34,810 nt of DNA from Cyanobacteria bacterium RYN_339 (lineage in GTDB: Bacteria; Cyanobacteriota; Sericytochromatia; S15B-MN24; JAQBPE01): assembly GCA_028287685.1 (NCBI GenBank), contig JAQBPE010000144.1:1-34810 (forward strand), read 5' to 3'. Position 1 is the stretch's first letter, and each line of letters opens with the position of its first letter. The notes beneath the pieces were generated by a model, which was not told the origin of the DNA, ran no database searches, and saw nothing but the letters and a program-made list of their open reading frames with translations. The position numbers and the translations under genes are program-made. Of this stretch, positions 12,979 through 21,053 are shown in pieces.

Positions 12979-14358
12979 TTATTCCCCGCTTGGCCGCCTG
13001 CCTTCCGAAAGCGCCTTCACGTGCTTCAAGACGCGCGTATGGATCCGGTGCAAGATCGCGTCGGACCAGACCTCCCAGTAGGCCACGGGCCAGATCCGGT
13101 GCCGGTACCAGGTGGTGCCCTCCAGCCGCGTGCGGCCGCCCGGCAGCGCCGTCAGCAAGAACTGGCCGCGCTCCGAGACCAGGAAGTGGTCGATGTGCGG
13201 CGCGGCGATCGCCCCCCACGGGCTCAGCTCCTTCATCGCCGGCGGCTGCGCCGTCACGGCGAAGGCCAGGCGGTTGGGCGGATCCCAGGTCGTGATCGGC
13301 TCGACGAACGGGCCGGTGGTGAAGACGCAATGGCGGATCGCGCCGACGCCGCGGCCCTGGATCGTGGCGCGCAGCGGGCAGGCGATGCCGGCCTGGTTGA
13401 AGACCCAGTCATCGGAAGCGGGCAGCTCGCTGAACGTGACGACGTTCTCCCAGACCTTGGCGGGTGGGGCATCTACCTCGATGGTGGTCTGGACCGCGAT
13501 CAGCGGCGCCTGGCCGCCGTTCACGGCCTCCGCGCCCATCAGGCCGGGCAGGCAGACCAGCAGCGCGACCAGGGTCTGGGCGGCGGCGCGGCCGTTGCCC
13601 GGCTTGGCCTGGATCAGGTAGCCCACCGTCCCCCCCAGCGCCGCCAGGGCGCCGCCGATCGGGGCCGCCATGATCAGGCAGACCACGCCTTCCACGGCGC
13701 AGGCCAGCAGGCCGAGGCCCAGGAAGGAAACGGACAGCACGGACACCGTCAGGCACTCGATGTAGGCGCGGGGCTGGTGGTAGCCGTAGAGCAGCACGGA
13801 GATCAGCCCCAGCGTGAAGGGCACGCCCACGAACAGCCCCCAACCATACTCGCCCAGGCCGTAGACGGCCAACAGCGTCAGCCCGACGCCGGCCAGCGTG
13901 GTGGTGGCGAGGGCCAGGGCCGCCGCGCCAACCGCGCTGCGCGGCACGATCGCGTCCAACAGGCCCTTGCGATCGGTCCCATCGGGCAGGCGGGGCGGGG
14001 CGATCGCCAGCACCACGAAGAACAGCAAGTTGATCAGCGGCAGGAAGAACACGGCGACCAGGCCCTGGGGCAGGCCGGCGTCGCGCAGGCGGCGCAGCGT
14101 CATCGCGATGCCCACGAAGATGAAGGGCAGGGCCACCGCCACGAGCGTGCCGTAGAACGGCAGCTGCGCCGGCGTCACCGCCAGGATCGGGCCCTTCGAC
14201 GACTCCATCAGGTAGCTGAAGGGGCTCCACGGGTGGCCGTAGGCGGCCGCCACGGCGCGGTCGATGTTGTACTTGATCGCGAACAGCAGGCAGCCCCAGA
14301 TCGCGTAGGACCGCCGGTCCAACGTCCCATCCCAGTGCCAGAGATCCGAGAGCCGCAT
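12979..14358 (-). CDS. DUF805 membrane domain fused to SRPBCC domain
   Basis: A 459-residue protein. The N-terminus (LSDLWHWDGTLDRRSYAIWG, then MTLRRLRDAGLP) matches DUF805 membrane proteins. Several more hydrophobic helices continue to about residue 290. The C-terminal 165 residues, beginning IEVDAPPAKVWENVVTFSELP, form an SRPBCC / polyketide-cyclase-like lipid- or ligand-binding fold with no membrane helix. A fusion of the two is uncommon. The start at 14358 is chosen over an ATG five codons earlier because GGAGG sits 8 bases before it. It is the first gene of the signalling operon, so it may sense a hydrophobic ligand at the membrane. The function is inferred only from the domains. Confidence 0.78.
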   Translation of the reverse strand: MRLSDLWHWDGTLDRRSYAIWGCLLFAIKYNIDRAVAAAYGHPWSPFSYLMESSKGPILAVTPAQLPFYGTLVAVALPFIFVGIAMTLRRLRDAGLPQGLVAVFFLPLINLLFFVVLAIAPPRLPDGTDRKGLLDAIVPRSAVGAAALALATTTLAGVGLTLLAVYGLGEYGWGLFVGVPFTLGLISVLLYGYHQPRAYIECLTVSVLSVSFLGLGLLACAVEGVVCLIMAAPIGGALAALGGTVGYLIQAKPGNGRAAAQTLVALLVCLPGLMGAEAVNGGQAPLIAVQTTIEVDAPPAKVWENVVTFSELPASDDWVFNQAGIACPLRATIQGRGVGAIRHCVFTTGPFVEPITTWDPPNRLAFAVTAQPPAMKELSPWGAIAAPHIDHFLVSERGQFLLTALPGGRTRLEGTTWYRHRIWPVAYWEVWSDAILHRIHTRVLKHVKALSEGRRPSGE

Positions 14359-14467
14359 CGTAACTGCCTCCATACCGAACGAGCGTTATCCTACCACAGG
14401 CGCGGTTTCGCTCCCGGCCGGGTATCATACGCGCAAGGAAGCGGTAGACGCAGGAGGAACACACGGC

Positions 14468-15178
14468 ATGGTCGAAATCGCGTTCGCGGGCCCCATGGGC
14501 GCCGGCAAAACCACGGTGGCCGACCTCTTGGTGGCGCAAGAGCGCTACACGCGCCTGAGCTTCGCGGAGCCGCTGCGCTACCTCACCACCACCTTGATCG
14601 GCCGCAAGATCGACAAGAAGCTCGACCGCGGCACGCTGCAGCGCGTCGGCGGCGCGGCCCGCTCCAAAGACTGGCACGGCATCGACACCCCGCTCGAGAC
14701 CTCGCGCCAGGAGCGCGTGCAGCGCCTCGCCACCCACATCTTCCCGGACGCCCAGCAGGCGCAGATCGACGCGCTCTACCAGGCGCTCTACGGCGAGGGC
14801 TACAGCTACGGCTGGGGCGACGAAGGCTACTGGATCCGCCGCTGGCGGCGCGACTACCTGCGGGCCCCCAAGCCCGTGACGGTGGACGACTGCCGCTTCC
14901 CGATCGAGGGCGTGACGCTGCAGCGCATGGGCTTCTTCATGGTGCGCCTGGACGTGCCGCTGGAGGAGCGCAAGCGCCGCATCATCTCGCGCGACGGCGC
15001 CTGGGACGACGCATGGAGCCAGGACGCCACCGAGGCCCTGGTGGACGGCATCCCGTTCGACCTGGCCGTCGACGGCACCGCCGCGCCCGAGGAAATCGCC
15101 CGGCAGGTGCTGGCCGCCGCCCGCGAGTGGAAGGCCGCGCGCCGCAAGAAGCGCGAACCGGTCTTCGCGGTTAACTGA
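14468..15178 (+). CDS. P-loop nucleotide kinase, dNMP-kinase-like
   Basis: A 236-residue protein with a Walker A motif GPMGAGKTT (8-16) at the N-terminus. A phosphate-donor kinase fold continues with SFAEPLRYL and a basic RKRRIISRDGAWDD-type lid. The layout resembles phage-type deoxynucleoside monophosphate kinases and dephospho-CoA-kinase-like enzymes. The GAGGAA site is 10 bases upstream of the ATG. It stands alone between divergent and convergent neighbours. Its TGA abuts the SpoIID stop in the palindrome tgatca. A possible -10 (TATCAT, 14423-14428) lies upstream without a clear -35. The substrate is uncertain. Confidence 0.7.
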   Translation: MVEIAFAGPMGAGKTTVADLLVAQERYTRLSFAEPLRYLTTTLIGRKIDKKLDRGTLQRVGGAARSKDWHGIDTPLETSRQERVQRLATHIFPDAQQAQIDALYQALYGEGYSYGWGDEGYWIRRWRRDYLRAPKPVTVDDCRFPIEGVTLQRMGFFMVRLDVPLEERKRRIISRDGAWDDAWSQDATEALVDGIPFDLAVDGTAAPEEIARQVLAAAREWKAARRKKREPVFAVN

Positions 15179-16360
15179 TCAGTAAGAGCCTCGCCGCAGC
15201 TGGGAGCCCGGGTAGTAGTGGGCCAGGATCGTGGTGTAAGGGTAGCCCTTCTCGCCCAGGCTCTTGGCGCCCCATTGGCTGAGCCCCAGGCCATGGCCCC
15301 AGCCACGCCCGGCGAAGGCGAACTCGGCCGGCAGGCTGGCCGCACCGGGCGAAGGCACGGCCAGGGGCTGCGACCCGCGTGCCGACACGTTGAAGAGCGT
15401 GCTGGCGAGGCCAGCCGCGATGCGGAAGTTCTCGCCGGAGACCACGCGCGAGCCGTTCTGGCCCACCACCTGCACTGTCTTCACGCGGCCGGAGTACGAG
15501 CGCTGGAGCGGCGTGACGGTGACGAGCGGGCCCACGTTCACGCCCTGGCGCGACAGCGAGGCGGCCAGCGAACTGGCGGAGACGTTCTTGTACCAGGTGT
15601 AGTGCGGCGAGTTCTGGTCGTAGTCGGGCACGGCGCGGATGAAGGACTCCTTGCGCACCCACACGTCTTCGCTGTTCTCCGTGTAGCCGCCCGCGCTGGA
15701 GCAGAAGTAGGCGGCGATCACCTTGCCGCCGGAGACCAGCACCTCGCCGCGCGTGCCGTCCACGGCGCCGTTGGTGGAGGTGTTCTCCACGCTCGCGCCG
15801 GTGTAAACCTGGCAGTCATCGGAGTCGCAGACGTCGAAGCCGCGCGAGCGGTGCTTGCCCAGGTTGGCGATGGCGTAAGAGCGCGCGGCCACGGCCTGGC
15901 TCTTGAGCGCGGCCATTGGCCAGCTGCGCGGGATCTCCGAGGGCACCACGCCGTAGAGGTATTGCTCGAGGGGCACGCGGTTCACCACGTTCAGCCCGCT
16001 GCCGGTGGGCTTGAGCTCCAGCACGCCGCGGTACCAGTGCCGCCGCGCGAACACCAGCGGGATGCCCGCCCCGGAGACGGGCGAGAGCCAGAGCGAGCCG
16101 GAGAACAGGCCCTGCTTGCCGTTGGGGCCCTGGATCTGCACGCCGAAGCCGCTGCCGGTGGCCGTCCAGCTCTCGCGCGGGCCGATGCGCATCACGGCGC
16201 GCCCGCGCTCGTCGAGCAGGTCGGCGGCCACGGAGCTGCTGATCAGGATGTTGGAGCCGCCCTCCACCACGCCCACGCGTACGAAGGTGACGGCCCAGGC
16301 CGGGGCGGGGGCGTTCAACAGGGAAGCCAGCATCACGCCGGCGAGCACGAGCTTCTTCAT
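15179..16360 (-). CDS. SpoIID/LytB-domain cell wall protein
   Basis: A 393-residue exported protein. The signal peptide is MKKLVLAGVMLASLLNAPAP with cleavage after AWA. The SpoIID core has GVVPSEIP with the likely catalytic glutamate E142, ALKSQAVAARSYA, a CDSDDC cysteine pair (178, 183), and the C-terminal GRGWGHGLGLSQWGAKSLGEKGYPYTTILAHYYPG. SpoIID proteins are peptidoglycan lytic transglycosylases. Homologues are widespread outside spore-formers, so this does not imply sporulation. Its ATG overlaps the stop of the small upstream gene in ATGA, indicating coupling. It is the last gene of the minus-strand run and is probably exported by one of the two signal peptidases encoded just upstream. 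Confidence 0.92.
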   Translation of the reverse strand: MKKLVLAGVMLASLLNAPAPAWAVTFVRVGVVEGGSNILISSSVAADLLDERGRAVMRIGPRESWTATGSGFGVQIQGPNGKQGLFSGSLWLSPVSGAGIPLVFARRHWYRGVLELKPTGSGLNVVNRVPLEQYLYGVVPSEIPRSWPMAALKSQAVAARSYAIANLGKHRSRGFDVCDSDDCQVYTGASVENTSTNGAVDGTRGEVLVSGGKVIAAYFCSSAGGYTENSEDVWVRKESFIRAVPDYDQNSPHYTWYKNVSASSLAASLSRQGVNVGPLVTVTPLQRSYSGRVKTVQVVGQNGSRVVSGENFRIAAGLASTLFNVSARGSQPLAVPSPGAASLPAEFAFAGRGWGHGLGLSQWGAKSLGEKGYPYTTILAHYYPGSQLRRGSY

Positions 16361-16575
16361 GCCGGCTTCAACGCCTGCACGATGGCTTGGGCGCCCAGCG
16401 TGCCGTGCAAAAGCGCGTCGATGCGGTCGGCCTCGGCCTGCGGGATCGCGGTGCCAGCGGGCAACAACGCTTCCAGGGCCTGGATCACGGTGGTCACCGC
16501 GTCGCTGTCGCCGAGGCGGTCCTGCCAGCCCTCGTCGTTCAGCACCTTGCCCAGATAAGCGTCTACGTCGACCAT
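16357..16575 (-). CDS. Small hypothetical protein coupled to SpoIID
   Basis: A 72-residue acidic protein with no signal or membrane helix, not recognised. It is predicted to be mostly helical (LDALLHGTLGAQAIVQALKPA at the end). It overlaps the SpoIID start by ATGA and follows lepB by 26 bases, so it is part of the operon. It could be a small partner of SpoIID. GC-biased codon use and tight coupling support that it is a real gene. Confidence 0.65.
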   Translation of the reverse strand: MVDVDAYLGKVLNDEGWQDRLGDSDAVTTVIQALEALLPAGTAIPQAEADRIDALLHGTLGAQAIVQALKPA

Positions 16576-16601
16576 CCTGTCCCTAGTGTACCCCTTGCCC
16601 G

Positions 16602-17153
16602 TCAGTCGCGGGAGCCCACGGCGCCTACGCGGGACGGGGGCCAGAAGCGGAAGACGGTGTGGCCGATGATGTCGTCCAGGGGCATGGCCCCCAGCATGTG
16701 GCTGTCTCGGCTGTTGTTGCGGTTGTCGCCCATCAGGAAGACCTTCCCATCGGGGATCAGGCCGCCAGGGAGGCCGAGCGCCAGCCAGTTAGGCTCGTCG
16801 TAGAGCGGGGCTTCGAGCACGTAGGGCTCTACCAGCGGCTTGCCGTCGATCCAGACCTTGCCGGCGTGGATCGAGATCCGCTCGCCAGGCAGGCCGATCA
16901 CGCGCTTGATCAGCGGGATGGCGTCGCCGGAGGGGCTCTTGATCACCACGATGTCGCCGCGCGTGGGCGCGTGGAGGCGGTAGGCCACCTTCTCGATCAC
17001 GAGGCGATCGCCCACCTCCAGGGTGGGCAACATCGACTCCGACGGGATGTAGCGGGCCTCCGCGACGCTGGTGCGGATGAAGAGGCTGAGGAAGAGCGCG
17101 ATGCCGAGGATCTCGGCGGCCTCGCGGAAAGGGGATTTGGGCTTGCGCGCCAC
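16602..17153 (-). CDS. lepB: Signal peptidase I (second copy)
   Basis: A 183-residue type I signal peptidase. One N-terminal membrane helix (ILGIALFLSLFIRTSV) precedes PSESMLPT with nucleophile Ser40. The general base Lys83 lies in LIKRVIGLPG, and box E MGDNRNNSRDSH is present. The GTG start at 17153 is preferred because GGAGG lies 9 bases upstream. An ATG at 17180 lacks a binding site and would add an arginine-rich extension. It is a paralogue of the neighbouring copy, 67 bases downstream of its stop. It lacks the ERADPKGN-type insert before the catalytic lysine seen in the first copy. Confidence 0.94.
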   Translation of the reverse strand: MARKPKSPFREAAEILGIALFLSLFIRTSVAEARYIPSESMLPTLEVGDRLVIEKVAYRLHAPTRGDIVVIKSPSGDAIPLIKRVIGLPGERISIHAGKVWIDGKPLVEPYVLEAPLYDEPNWLALGLPGGLIPDGKVFLMGDNRNNSRDSHMLGAMPLDDIIGHTVFRFWPPSRVGAVGSRD

Positions 17154-17195
17154 GGGCAGGAACCTCCGGGCGAGGATCATAGCAGCGCGGCGCCT

Positions 17196-17211
17196 GACGC
17201 GAAACCGCGTC
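17196..17211 (-). other. Small hairpin between the two lepB genes
   Basis: The perfect 6-base arms gacgcg and cgcgtc flank a 4-base loop in the 67-base gap. No T-tract follows. It may be a processing or stability element in the polycistronic transcript, or chance in GC-rich DNA. Confidence 0.3.
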
Positions 17212-17220
17212 GATCACAAG

Positions 17221-17829
17221 TTAGTAAGCGGGGTGGGGCACATTCCCAATCCGGTTCACCGGCCAGAACCGGAAGACCGTGTCGCCGATGATGTTCTCGA
17301 TCGGCAACGCGCCCCACACATGGCTGTCTTGGCTGTTGTTCCGGTTATCCCCCATCACGAACACCTTGCCCGGCGGGATCACGCCCCCCGGGATCCCCAG
17401 GTCTTCCCAATCGGGCGGCCGGTACATCGGCTGTTCCATGATGTACGGCTCCGTCAGGGGCTTCCCGTTGATGAAGACCTTGCCGTCGTGGATATCGATG
17501 TGTTCGCCCGGCAACCCGATCACGCGCTTGATGAAGGCGTTCCCCTTGGGGTCCGCCCGCTCCGGCGGGTTGAAGACCACGATGTCGCCCCGCTGCGGCA
17601 GGTGCAGGCGGTAGCTGATTTTCTCTACGATGAGGCGATCGCCAATCTCGAGTGACGGCAGCATCGACTCCGAGGGGATGTAGCGGGCCTCGGCGATCGT
17701 GCCGCGCACGAAGAAGGCCAACGCCAACGCCACCGCGAACGTCTCGAGGTATTCCCGGGTCTTCGACTTCGGGCGGTTCCACCAGGCCTTCAGGCGGCCG
17801 AGCGGGGCGGTGGGGGTCTCGTCTACCAA
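17221..17829 (-). CDS. lepB: Signal peptidase I (first copy)
   Basis: A 202-residue signal peptidase I that cleaves Sec signal peptides at the membrane. An amphipathic N-terminus precedes one membrane helix (FAVALALAFFVRGTIAEA). The nucleophile is Ser55 in PSESMLPS and the base is Lys101 in FIKRVIGLPG. Box E is MGDNRNNSQDSH. The TTG start at 17829 has GGAG 8 bases upstream. A TTG at 17868 in the same frame has no site, so the shorter form is preferred, though the choice is not certain. It sits between a CcsA-like membrane protein and the second lepB. Confidence 0.93.
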   Translation of the reverse strand: MVDETPTAPLGRLKAWWNRPKSKTREYLETFAVALALAFFVRGTIAEARYIPSESMLPSLEIGDRLIVEKISYRLHLPQRGDIVVFNPPERADPKGNAFIKRVIGLPGEHIDIHDGKVFINGKPLTEPYIMEQPMYRPPDWEDLGIPGGVIPPGKVFVMGDNRNNSQDSHVWGALPIENIIGDTVFRFWPVNRIGNVPHPAY

Positions 17830-17875
17830 GGTGAAAACTCCAAGTTGCTTGTCACAAGCGATTTCCAACCCGATC

Positions 17876-18688
17876 CTAGGGGAAGTGAGGCCCCCCGGTC
17901 AAGTTCGAGAAGAGCAGCCGCTCCGACGAATAAGCCAGCAAGGCGACCCCGCTGCCCACGATCAGCCCTAGCACGCGGCGCCCGGAGAAGCGCCGGCGCT
18001 CGGCCTGCACCAGCCAGGCGATGGCGGCCGCCAGCATGAGCGTGAGCCAGCTGACCGTCCAAAGTTCGCCCCAGGTCGCGTGGCCCGCCTGGACCAGCGC
18101 CGCCACCTCGAAGAGCCAGCCGAAGAAGAAGCAGGGCGTGGCGCCGCGGGCCAACAAGGCCACCATGTCGCGCAAATCATTGGGGTGCACCAGCTTCCCG
18201 GTGCGGCGGCCTTGCATGTAGAACAAGACCAACGCCGTCCCCAGCCCCAGCGTCAGCGCGGCCACGCCGGTCGTGACGGCCAGGTCGCGCAGCAGCCACC
18301 AGTAGGCCACGGCCAGGTTCGGCGCCTTGAAGGTGGTCGCGCCCGGGTGCCAGACGTAGTGGAGCCCGGCCACGAGGGTGCCGATGCCGCTCACGAGCAC
18401 GCCCAGCACGGACATCTGGAACATGAACTCCAAGATCAAGAACATCGTCAGCAGCACGAACAGGAAGAAATCCGTGAACGGCAATGTGCCCGGCGGGACG
18501 CCGCTCAGGGCGTAGGCGATCACCGTGGCGCCGAAGGCCACGACCAGGCCCAAGCGGGCCATGCCCACCATCCCCGGACGCTGGACGGAAATCCAGGCGC
18601 CGTAGAGGCCCAGGGCGCCGAAACAGGCCAGGAAGCGCAGGTCCGCGAGGAAGCTGCCCAGCTGACCTGCCACCGCGCCGGTGTTCAT
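17876..18688 (-). CDS. Polytopic membrane protein, CcsA/HemX-like
   Basis: A 270-residue protein with about eight hydrophobic helices and a conserved-looking WHPG and HATWGELWTVSW stretch. The latter resembles the tryptophan-rich region of the cytochrome c assembly (CcsA/CcmC/HemX) family, but the full WGxxWxWDPKE signature is absent. It could be a cytochrome c biogenesis or haem-handling protein, or another transporter-like protein. Its ATG overlaps the upstream cyclase stop in ATGA, so the two are translationally coupled. Membrane location is clear; the specific function is not. Confidence 0.55.
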   Translation of the reverse strand: MNTGAVAGQLGSFLADLRFLACFGALGLYGAWISVQRPGMVGMARLGLVVAFGATVIAYALSGVPPGTLPFTDFFLFVLLTMFLILEFMFQMSVLGVLVSGIGTLVAGLHYVWHPGATTFKAPNLAVAYWWLLRDLAVTTGVAALTLGLGTALVLFYMQGRRTGKLVHPNDLRDMVALLARGATPCFFFGWLFEVAALVQAGHATWGELWTVSWLTLMLAAAIAWLVQAERRRFSGRRVLGLIVGSGVALLAYSSERLLFSNLTGGPHFP

Positions 18689-19275
18689 GGGCGCGCCGCG
18701 TCCTGCCGCCAGCCCGTGAGCGCATAGGCGCCCACGGCCTCCGTGCGGCCCTTGATGGCCACGCGGCCCAGCGGCTTGACCTCCACGAGGTCGGCGACAA
18801 GTTCGTAGGTGGACTGGCTCATGATGATGTCCGTGTGGAACTCCTTGTTCAGGCCCTCGAGCCGCGAAGCGGTGTTGACCGCGTCGCCGATCACGGTGCG
18901 ATCCCGCCGGACCGGGGAGCCGATCAGCCCGACGATGACCTGACCAGAGCTAATGCCGATGCGGGTCTTGAGGGGCAGCTTGCCCTCCGCCAGCCATTTC
19001 TGCTGGAGGATGGCCAGCTCCGCCTGCATGGCGAGGGCGGCCTGGGCGGCGCCGGCCGCGGAACGGGCGGTGTCTCCCTCCCAGACGACCATCATGGCAT
19101 CCCCGATGTATTTGTCCAGCGTGCCGCCGAAGTGCTGGACCACGCCGGTCATGACCGTGAAGTACTCGTTGAGGAGCTTCACGACCTCGCGCGGGGGCAG
19201 GCGTTCCGACAGGCGGGTGAAGCCTTCGATATCCGCGAACAGGACCGTGACATCCAGAAACTCCCCGTCCGGCAT
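18685..19275 (-). CDS. Stand-alone class III adenylate cyclase domain
   Basis: A 196-residue protein consisting of little more than a class III nucleotide cyclase catalytic domain. The metal-binding aspartates are D15 (VLFADIEGFT) and D59 (DKYIGDAMMVVW). The adenine-selective lysine K55 and D124 (RDRTVIGD) are present, with the transition-state pair N133 and R137 (NTASRLE). All catalytic residues are therefore intact, and cAMP production by a homodimer is predicted. Most relatives carry an N-terminal sensor domain, which is absent here. The only start before the fold is an ATG inside the loop of a perfect 10-base hairpin with no Shine-Dalgarno. It is coupled by ATGA to the CcsA-like gene. Confidence 0.9.
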   Translation of the reverse strand: MPDGEFLDVTVLFADIEGFTRLSERLPPREVVKLLNEYFTVMTGVVQHFGGTLDKYIGDAMMVVWEGDTARSAAGAAQAALAMQAELAILQQKWLAEGKLPLKTRIGISSGQVIVGLIGSPVRRDRTVIGDAVNTASRLEGLNKEFHTDIIMSQSTYELVADLVEVKPLGRVAIKGRTEAVGAYALTGWRQDAARP

Positions 19276-19285
19276 GGACGGGGAG
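19261..19285 (-). terminator. Perfect 10-base hairpin around the cyclase start codon
   Basis: The arms ctccccgtcc (19261-19270) and ggacggggag (19276-19285) are exact reverse complements. The 5-base loop holds the cyclase ATG. On the minus strand the stem is followed by TTTCTGG, a weak T-tract. It may terminate transcription from the upstream barrel-protein gene (stop at 19331), occlude cyclase translation, or both. Confidence 0.5.
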
Positions 19286-19330
19286 GCTGGCGGGTCAAGT
19301 GGTTTTTGAGCCTTGCGCCGGAAGATGGGA

Positions 19331-20950
19331 CTAGAACCCTGCGCCGACGCTGGCCGCCACGGCCACGCCCTTGATGTTGGCAGTGGGGTTATCGACGCCC
19401 ACGCCCACGTTCGCCTGGAAGAAGCGCGTCTGGAGGCCCAGGCCGGCCGTGTAGAGCGGCGAGAGGCCCAGCTGCTGGGTGCCGAGGCGCAACGCGATGG
19501 CGTCGAAGAAGGTCTTCTCCACGCCCAGGTGGACGGAGGCCGGCACGCCGTTACCGAACGGGGCTTCCAGGCCAGCGTTGAGCAGCAGGCCCTTGGCGAG
19601 CCAGGCCGGACCGCCCAGCTTGGGCTGGTAGGCCACGCCGGCGCGGGTGATGAACGGCTCGGCCTGGTAGAAGTTCACGCGCTGGTCGGCGCCCGCCTTG
19701 ACCAGGCGGATGCCCTCCGTGCTGGTCGGCGAGACCTCGTAGCGGTACGAGGACTGGGTGGCGCCCCACACGAGGATCGGGTTGATCAGCGCCAGGCCGA
19801 CGGACCACTGGTCGTCGATCTTCATCGCCGCGCCCACGTCGATGCCGCCGCCCAGGCTGTCCGGCGTCAGGCTGGTGAAGTTCAGCTGGCTCTTCGTCAG
19901 GCCGGTGCCGAAGAAGGCGCCGGCCTTGGAGGCCAGATCCGCCGTGGTGGCGATGTTCTGTTCCTTCTGGAAGTTGCCGATGGCGCCCGACAGCTCCGTG
20001 ACTTCCTTGTCGATGTCCAGGCTGATGTTGGCGCCCGCGCCCAGCATGTTCACCTTCTCGGAGCCGGTGCCGCCGTACAGGGGCAGGCTGGTCTGGGCGG
20101 CGAACAGCGAGCCCGCGTTACCGAAGACCTTGCCCGTCACGCCGACGGTGATCTCGCTGTTGGGCAGCGCCGGGATCTTGATAGGGATGGGCTGGGCGTA
20201 CGTCAGGGCTGCCGTGGCGTTGGCGCCGACGGTCTCCGAGAACGCCAGCGTCTTCTTGGTGTAGCCGGTGCCGCCGGCCTTGATGAAGGAGCTCATGTTC
20301 TTCTTGAGCGTCGCGTCCAGCGCGGCCACGTCGGTGTTGAGCTGCGCCTGGCTCTCGGCCGTGAAGCTGCCGCCCTGGGTGTCCTGGCTCAGCTTGCTGA
20401 CCGCGCTGCTCAGCTCCGTGAAGCCGCCCGCGAAGAACAGGCCGTTGAGGTTGTCCGCGAAATCGTTGCTCAGCTTGAGGCTGGCGTTGCCCAGGCCGTG
20501 GCCGTACACGCGGAAGGCCAGGGCGCCGGGGCCGACGCGGCCCAACGACAGGCCGACCAGCTCCGCGATGCCCTCGGCTTGGAGGTTTAGGCCGGCGTTG
20601 CTGCCCAGGTTCTTGAAGATGGCGCTGAGATCGCCGCTGGTGGACGAGGCGCCCGTGCTGGGCTGTCCGAGCTTGCTGAACGTGGAGGCCAGGTTCTGCA
20701 CGTCCGCGGGCGACAGGATGTTGTTGCTCATCGACACGCCCAGCGACGGCAGGTACACGCCCACGTTGCGGCTCATGCCGACGGAGGCGGGGTTCCAGTA
20801 AGCCAGGGAAGCGTTGCCGGAGTACCCGACGGAGGAGCCGCCCATGCCGAGGGTGCGGGCGTCGTAGGCGGTCACGGCGAACGCGGCGCCGGCCGGCAGC
20901 GTGGCGATGGCCAACGTCGCGGCCAGGGGAATGGTCAACAGGCGCGTCAT
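19331..20950 (-). CDS. TraF/PorV-like outer-membrane beta-barrel protein
   Basis: A 539-residue exported protein. The signal is MTRLLTIPLAATLAIATLPAGAA with AFA cleavage. The mature N-terminus has DARTLGMGGSSVGYSGNASL and YWNPASVGM, the hallmark of the TraF_2/PorV/FadL-like outer-membrane barrel group. Alternating short hydrophobic strands continue to the end, which finishes in VGAGF, a typical terminal-strand aromatic. The start at 20950 follows the signal; an upstream frame to 21088 adds a proline-rich segment without export logic. It lies downstream of a lipoprotein gene, with a strong hairpin in between. Confidence 0.72.
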   Translation of the reverse strand: MTRLLTIPLAATLAIATLPAGAAFAVTAYDARTLGMGGSSVGYSGNASLAYWNPASVGMSRNVGVYLPSLGVSMSNNILSPADVQNLASTFSKLGQPSTGASSTSGDLSAIFKNLGSNAGLNLQAEGIAELVGLSLGRVGPGALAFRVYGHGLGNASLKLSNDFADNLNGLFFAGGFTELSSAVSKLSQDTQGGSFTAESQAQLNTDVAALDATLKKNMSSFIKAGGTGYTKKTLAFSETVGANATAALTYAQPIPIKIPALPNSEITVGVTGKVFGNAGSLFAAQTSLPLYGGTGSEKVNMLGAGANISLDIDKEVTELSGAIGNFQKEQNIATTADLASKAGAFFGTGLTKSQLNFTSLTPDSLGGGIDVGAAMKIDDQWSVGLALINPILVWGATQSSYRYEVSPTSTEGIRLVKAGADQRVNFYQAEPFITRAGVAYQPKLGGPAWLAKGLLLNAGLEAPFGNGVPASVHLGVEKTFFDAIALRLGTQQLGLSPLYTAGLGLQTRFFQANVGVGVDNPTANIKGVAVAASVGAGF

Positions 20951-21007
20951 GAGAGTGTTCGGTTCCTTCCTGAAGGGTCGATTGCCCGGGTGGTTGCTTT
21001 CAAGGAA

Positions 21008-21040
21008 CGGCCGCGGGGCCCACCGGGGCGGCCGCGGCCG
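21008..21040 (-). terminator. GC-rich hairpin between lipoprotein and barrel genes
   Basis: The arms cggccgcgg (21008-21016) and ccgcggccg (21032-21040) form a perfect 9-base stem with a 15-base loop. On the minus strand it is followed by TTCCTT, only a weak T-tract. It starts 14 bases after the lipoprotein stop and probably causes partial termination or 3' protection, lowering barrel-gene expression relative to the lipoprotein. Confidence 0.45.
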
Positions 21041-21053
21041 AGGAGAGGTCTGG

